Shown here: piece by piece, positions 6,859-8,675 of the stretch
Layout: the number at the start of each line of letters is the position of its first letter
How positions within the stretch are numbered: position 1 is the stretch's first letter
DNA from: Syntrophaceae bacterium UBA2188
GTDB taxonomy: Bacteria > Desulfobacterota > BSN033 > UBA1163
Length of the DNA: 8,675 nucleotides
NCBI GenBank assembly: GCA_002327985.1
Contig: DCVM01000017.1
Coordinates: 366 to 9,040 of the forward strand
Direction of reading: 5' to 3'
The notes under the pieces: generated by a model
Seen by the model: the letters and a program-made list of their open reading frames with translations, nothing else
Database searches by the model: none
What the model was told of the DNA's origin: nothing
Made by a program: the position numbers and the translations under genes

Positions 6859-6962
6859 GTAATGCGTCACTGAAGCGGGGGGGCCATGGGTAGGGGAGGC
6901 TTTAGCCTCCCTTTCTAAAGGGCGACTGAAGTCGCCCCTACCCCGTTCAGGTGAGGCATTAC
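6859..6962. repeat. BIME-like element: two facing REP units in a long inverted repeat
   Basis: Outer arms GTAATGC (6859-6865) and GCATTAC (6956-6962) continue inward with TCAC-TGAA / TTCAGGTGA and GTAGGGG / CCCCTAC. Inside are two head-to-head units that each have the REP layout, GTAG followed by a perfect hairpin: plus strand 6890-6911 (stem GGGAGGC, loop TTTA) and minus strand 6941-6920 (stem GGGCGACT, loop TC). GTAG/GGAG feet before hairpins are the hallmark of REPs mobilised by RAYT (Y1) transposases. There is no transposase here, so it would be a non-autonomous copy. Clear target-site duplications were not found. Confidence 0.75.
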
Positions 6963-7006
6963 GAGATGTCCCGTCAAAGAAAATCTAATAATTTCAATAC
7001 AACCAC

Positions 7007-7025
7007 CCAATCGAAGAGGGATTGG
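7007..7025. promoter_or_regulatory. Candidate operator CCAATC-N7-GATTGG
   Basis: A perfect 6-bp inverted repeat with a 7-base spacer in the livK-gntR spacer. It runs into the possible extended -10 of the regulator, and another ATTGG...CCAAT pair (7021-7025 and 7039-7043) overlaps it. GntR/FCD regulators bind short palindromes of this size, so it is a plausible binding site; no direct proof. Confidence 0.4.
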
Positions 7026-7031
7026 TATAAT
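7023..7031 (+). promoter_or_regulatory. Possible extended -10 promoter for the gntR gene
   Basis: TGGTATAAT is a TGn-extended full-consensus -10 without a recognisable -35. It would start transcription near 7038 and give a leader of about 107 bases. It is an alternative to, or works with, the candidate at 7071-7100. Confidence 0.45.
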
Positions 7032-7070
7032 ATTTACTCCAATTAAAATATTTTGTCAATAAAAAAATTA

Positions 7071-7100
7071 TTGCAATTTATTTCTATTTCTGTTTAATAT
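7071..7100 (+). promoter_or_regulatory. Possible gntR-proximal promoter
   Basis: TTGCAA (7071-7076), 18 bases, TAATAT (7095-7100); both hexamers match four of six consensus positions in an AT-rich stretch. Transcription would begin near 7107, just before the palindrome at 7115-7126, an arrangement suited to autorepression. Confidence 0.4.
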
Positions 7101-7114
7101 ATCCTAATACAAAC

Positions 7115-7126
7115 TCCAATATTGGA
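7115..7126. promoter_or_regulatory. Candidate autoregulatory operator TCCAATATTGGA
   Basis: A perfect 12-bp palindrome 18 bases before the GntR start codon, made of the same CCAAT/ATTGG half-sites found at 7007-7043. Its place just downstream of the proximal promoter candidate suits repression of the regulator's own gene. Confidence 0.45.
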
Positions 7127-7144
7127 TCAAAGGCTCCCATAACA

Positions 7145-7879
7145 ATGGCAAGATTTAAACCCATAAGACAATTAAGAATCTCAGAAGAGGTTGCTGAGCA
7201 GCTTAAACAGTCGATTGTTTCAGGCCATTTCAAGCCTGGAGAGAAACTGCCTTCAGAACGTGACCTTGCAGAAGAGTTCCAAGTGAGTCGTGTGGCTATT
7301 CGAGAGGCCCTTCGGAAATTGGAGCATGCAGGATTTATTGTTACACGGCAAGGGGCAACAGGTGGTGCTTTTGTCACTGACCTAAACTTCGAATATCTGG
7401 TAAACGCTTTTTTAGATCTATTTCTTGCAGATAAGATTTCGATTCCTGAACTACACCATGTGAGACTTCTTATTGAACCCGAGGTAGCCCGATTGGCAGC
7501 CTCCAACATCACTCCCCAATATGCTCAACGGCTTAAAGAGTCTTTGGATATTGAAGAACTTCCTATAGCCTCTTTATCAGTAGATGTGGACAGAAAGCAA
7601 AGAGTCCATTTTATTTTGGCTGAAATGTGCGGAAATCGCTTTTTTGAAGCACTTATACGATCTTTATTGGGATTGACCAAAAAGGTAGTAGAGGCGGTTA
7701 ATCCTGATCCGGACATTGTTCATCCAAGAGGAATGCATTGTTCTGTGGTGGAGGCGGTGGTAAATGGTAATGTTGAAGCAGCGGCTGAGGCCATGAAAAA
7801 ACACACCCTTGACTTCGGCGAGAATTTTATCAAAATGGAGAGAACCTACCGAGAAAAAAATTCACTCAGGCAACTTTAA
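7145..7879 (+). CDS. GntR-family transcriptional regulator, FadR/FCD subfamily
   Basis: A ligand-responsive DNA-binding regulator, 244 residues. The winged helix-turn-helix spans about residues 12-78, with PGEKLPSERDLAEEF at 31-45, the recognition helix SRVAIREALRKLEHAG at 48-63 and the wing RQGATGGAFV at 68-77. The C-terminal FCD-type helical domain runs from about 103 to 230, with RLLIEPEVARLAA (107-119), VHFILAEMCGN (154-164) and HCSVVEAVVNGN (198-209) before MKKH (217-220). His155, His198 and His220 are at the positions that bind metal in metal-type FCD domains, but the usual Asp four residues before the first His is Lys151. The start at ATG 7145 has only a loose AAAGG upstream. It is divergent from livK across a 376-bp spacer with palindromic candidate operators, so it most likely controls the transport operon and itself; the effector is probably the transported acid or its CoA ester (inference). 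Confidence 0.92.
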   Translation: MARFKPIRQLRISEEVAEQLKQSIVSGHFKPGEKLPSERDLAEEFQVSRVAIREALRKLEHAGFIVTRQGATGGAFVTDLNFEYLVNAFLDLFLADKISIPELHHVRLLIEPEVARLAASNITPQYAQRLKESLDIEELPIASLSVDVDRKQRVHFILAEMCGNRFFEALIRSLLGLTKKVVEAVNPDPDIVHPRGMHCSVVEAVVNGNVEAAAEAMKKHTLDFGENFIKMERTYREKNSLRQL

Positions 7880-7895
7880 ACTATTGCTTTCGCTC

Positions 7896-8432
7896 CTAAG
7901 TATTATTAGATTCTCTATCGTCCCTTCTTGAGAAATAGAAAATATAAACTCTTGTAATTCCATAACCCAGAAGGGTTCCCACAATTACATCCGTGGGATA
8001 GTGAAGACCTAAGTAGATGCGTGTCCACCCTATGAATCCTGCAACGATGTAAAATATGACTCGATATCGCGGAAACCAACGAGCTAAAAGAACTGCCATC
8101 ATAAAAGAAAAAGCGGCGTGGGCGCTGGGGAAACTGGGGTCCAGAATTTCACCCGGACCTTTAGAAAGCTTCGAGGCCATCTCCAGAAATAAAAAGGGTC
8201 TCTGACGATGGATGAGAAATTTGAGGCTATAGATGACTGCTGATTGGATGGCATAAAGAAGAACGAGATGGCGGAGAACTTTTCTCTGCCTGGTGATCAT
8301 CCAGCTAAGAAGAATAAAGAAAATTAATGCAAAATGGCTTCCCAAGTAGGTCAGCCAAGGCAACAAATAATCAAGAACGGGTAAGCTCCACCATCCATCT
8401 GCCCACATCATGAATTTCAATTCCCAGGCCAT
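7896..8432 (-). CDS. PAP2-superfamily membrane phosphatase
   Basis: A phosphatidic-acid-phosphatase type 2 enzyme, 178 residues, which hydrolyses a phosphate or pyrophosphate lipid at the membrane; undecaprenyl-pyrophosphate phosphatase and phosphatidylglycerophosphate phosphatase are family roles, and I cannot choose between them. All three catalytic blocks are visible: K71-x6-R78-P79 (KFLIHRQRP), PSAH at 102-105 (PSGH in most members), and TRIYLGLHYPTD at 137-148, with R138, the nucleophile His144 and Asp148. About five or six hydrophobic segments surround them. The frame extends to a TTG at 8444, but ATG 8432 has GGAG at a good distance and is preferred. It converges on the GntR gene with a 16-bp gap and no clear terminator. 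Nothing connects it to the importer; a housekeeping lipid gene is likely. Its upstream region is a palindrome followed by the 149-bp repeat. Confidence 0.9.
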   Translation of the reverse strand: MAWELKFMMWADGWWSLPVLDYLLPWLTYLGSHFALIFFILLSWMITRQRKVLRHLVLLYAIQSAVIYSLKFLIHRQRPFLFLEMASKLSKGPGEILDPSFPSAHAAFSFMMAVLLARWFPRYRVIFYIVAGFIGWTRIYLGLHYPTDVIVGTLLGYGITRVYIFYFSRRDDRESNNT

Positions 8433-8447
8433 CTTTATCTCCAAAAA

Positions 8448-8520
8448 ATGAGAGGAGTTTTAATCAGTGATTTTTTAACCAAATTGAACTGATGATCTCT
8501 GACAAAACCACCTCTATCAT
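8448..8520. repeat. Imperfect inverted repeat upstream of the PAP2 gene
   Basis: Left arm ATGA-GAGG-AGTTTTA-ATCAGT (8448-8469 region) pairs with ACTGAT...AAAACCACCTCTATCAT on the right, with gaps; the right arm is about 11 bases longer. It occupies the leader of the PAP2 gene and is followed directly by the perfect palindrome ATTTTTATAAAAAT (8524-8537) at the edge of the 149-bp repeat. No clear promoter was found here. Confidence 0.45.
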
Positions 8521-8526
8521 TGCATT

Positions 8527-8675
8527 TTTATAAAAATATGCCAGAATACCCCTCAGCTCTGCTGGGGGGATGAATGGCCTCCCTCTCCCCTGGGGGGAGA
8601 GGGTTAGGGTGAGGGGGAAATGATCTTATCATCACCCCCACCTTAATCCTCCCCCATCAAGGGGGAGGAAAGTTT
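8527..8675 (-). repeat. 149-bp inverted repeat, copy 2, continues past the window
   Basis: The exact reverse complement of 4172-4320 with no mismatch. The identity still holds at the last base of the window, so the true repeat is at least 149 bp. On the other side it ends within the ATTTTTATAAAAAT palindrome. The sequence may stop here because an assembly broke at the repeat. Confidence 0.9.

Noticed and set aside
6769..6870. N-terminal extension of LivK from a GTG at 6870
   Set aside because: It would run through the promoter and into the REP pair, hide the signal peptide and ignore the perfect Shine-Dalgarno before 6768.
7053..7058. Second minus-strand promoter (TTGACA near 7058) for livK
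   Set aside because: A consensus -35 is present, but the best -10 at proper distance (TAAATA) matches only three of six; too weak to list.
7084..7512. Minus-strand 142-residue reading frame over the regulator gene
   Set aside because: It is antisense to a clear GntR winged-helix gene, has serine/arginine-rich low-quality composition and no family motif.
8433..8444. PAP2 start at TTG 8444
   Set aside because: The TTG overlaps the GGAG that serves ATG 8432.
1..8675. A novel defence, toxin-antitoxin or mobile gene system
   Set aside because: All substantial reading frames belong to known families (ligase, Liv transporter, GntR, PAP2), and no transposase, nuclease or toxin-like small gene was seen.

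Overview
The window carries a complete high-affinity branched-chain amino acid (HAAT/Liv) type ABC import operon on the minus strand, a divergent GntR-family regulator on the plus strand, a convergent PAP2-type membrane phosphatase, and the N-terminal two thirds of an acyl-CoA ligase cut off by the left edge. Moderate G+C by eye, clean sigma70-type signals, a strong Shine-Dalgarno on livK, and gaps full of C/G-rich palindromic repeats suggest a Gram-negative bacterium. A Desulfobacterota (deltaproteobacterial) or similar anaerobic or environmental lineage is my best guess, from gene style only.

Layout. In transcription order on the minus strand: livK (6768-5488, periplasmic binding protein with signal peptide), a rho-independent terminator (5470-5440), livH (5280-4408, permease), a 304-bp repeat-filled gap, livM (4103-3093, permease), a 232-bp gap with a repeat, livG (2860-2105, ATPase), livF (2103-1360, ATPase, separated from livG by one base), a 146-bp gap with a repeat, then the acyl-CoA ligase (1213-1, incomplete). 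The regulator (7145-7879, plus) is divergent from livK. The 376-bp spacer between them holds a near-consensus livK promoter, a REP-pair (BIME-like) element, and several CCAAT/ATTGG half-sites and palindromes that are candidate operators. The PAP2 gene (8432-7896, minus) converges on the regulator and shows no functional link to the transport genes.

How the genes fit together. LivK captures a solute in the periplasm, LivH/LivM form the channel, and LivG/LivF hydrolyse ATP. The downstream ligase would activate a carboxylic acid with CoA. A FadR/GntR (FCD) regulator beside an acyl-CoA ligase and a Liv-type importer fits uptake and CoA-activation of an organic acid (aromatic, fatty or dicarboxylic) better than simple leucine uptake. 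This is inference.

The most notable non-coding structure is a perfect 149-bp inverted repeat (4172-4320 and 8527-8675) flanking livH, livK, the regulator and PAP2; the second copy runs off the right edge. At least five other repeat types (REP pair, three further kinds of GC-rich hairpin, a 7-bp tandem array) occupy most of the gaps, so an operon that is usually tightly packed has been opened up by repeats. I saw no CRISPR array, tRNA, rRNA, transposase or recognisable new defence or mobile system. The coding part is an ordinary transport locus; the interest lies in its repeats and regulation.
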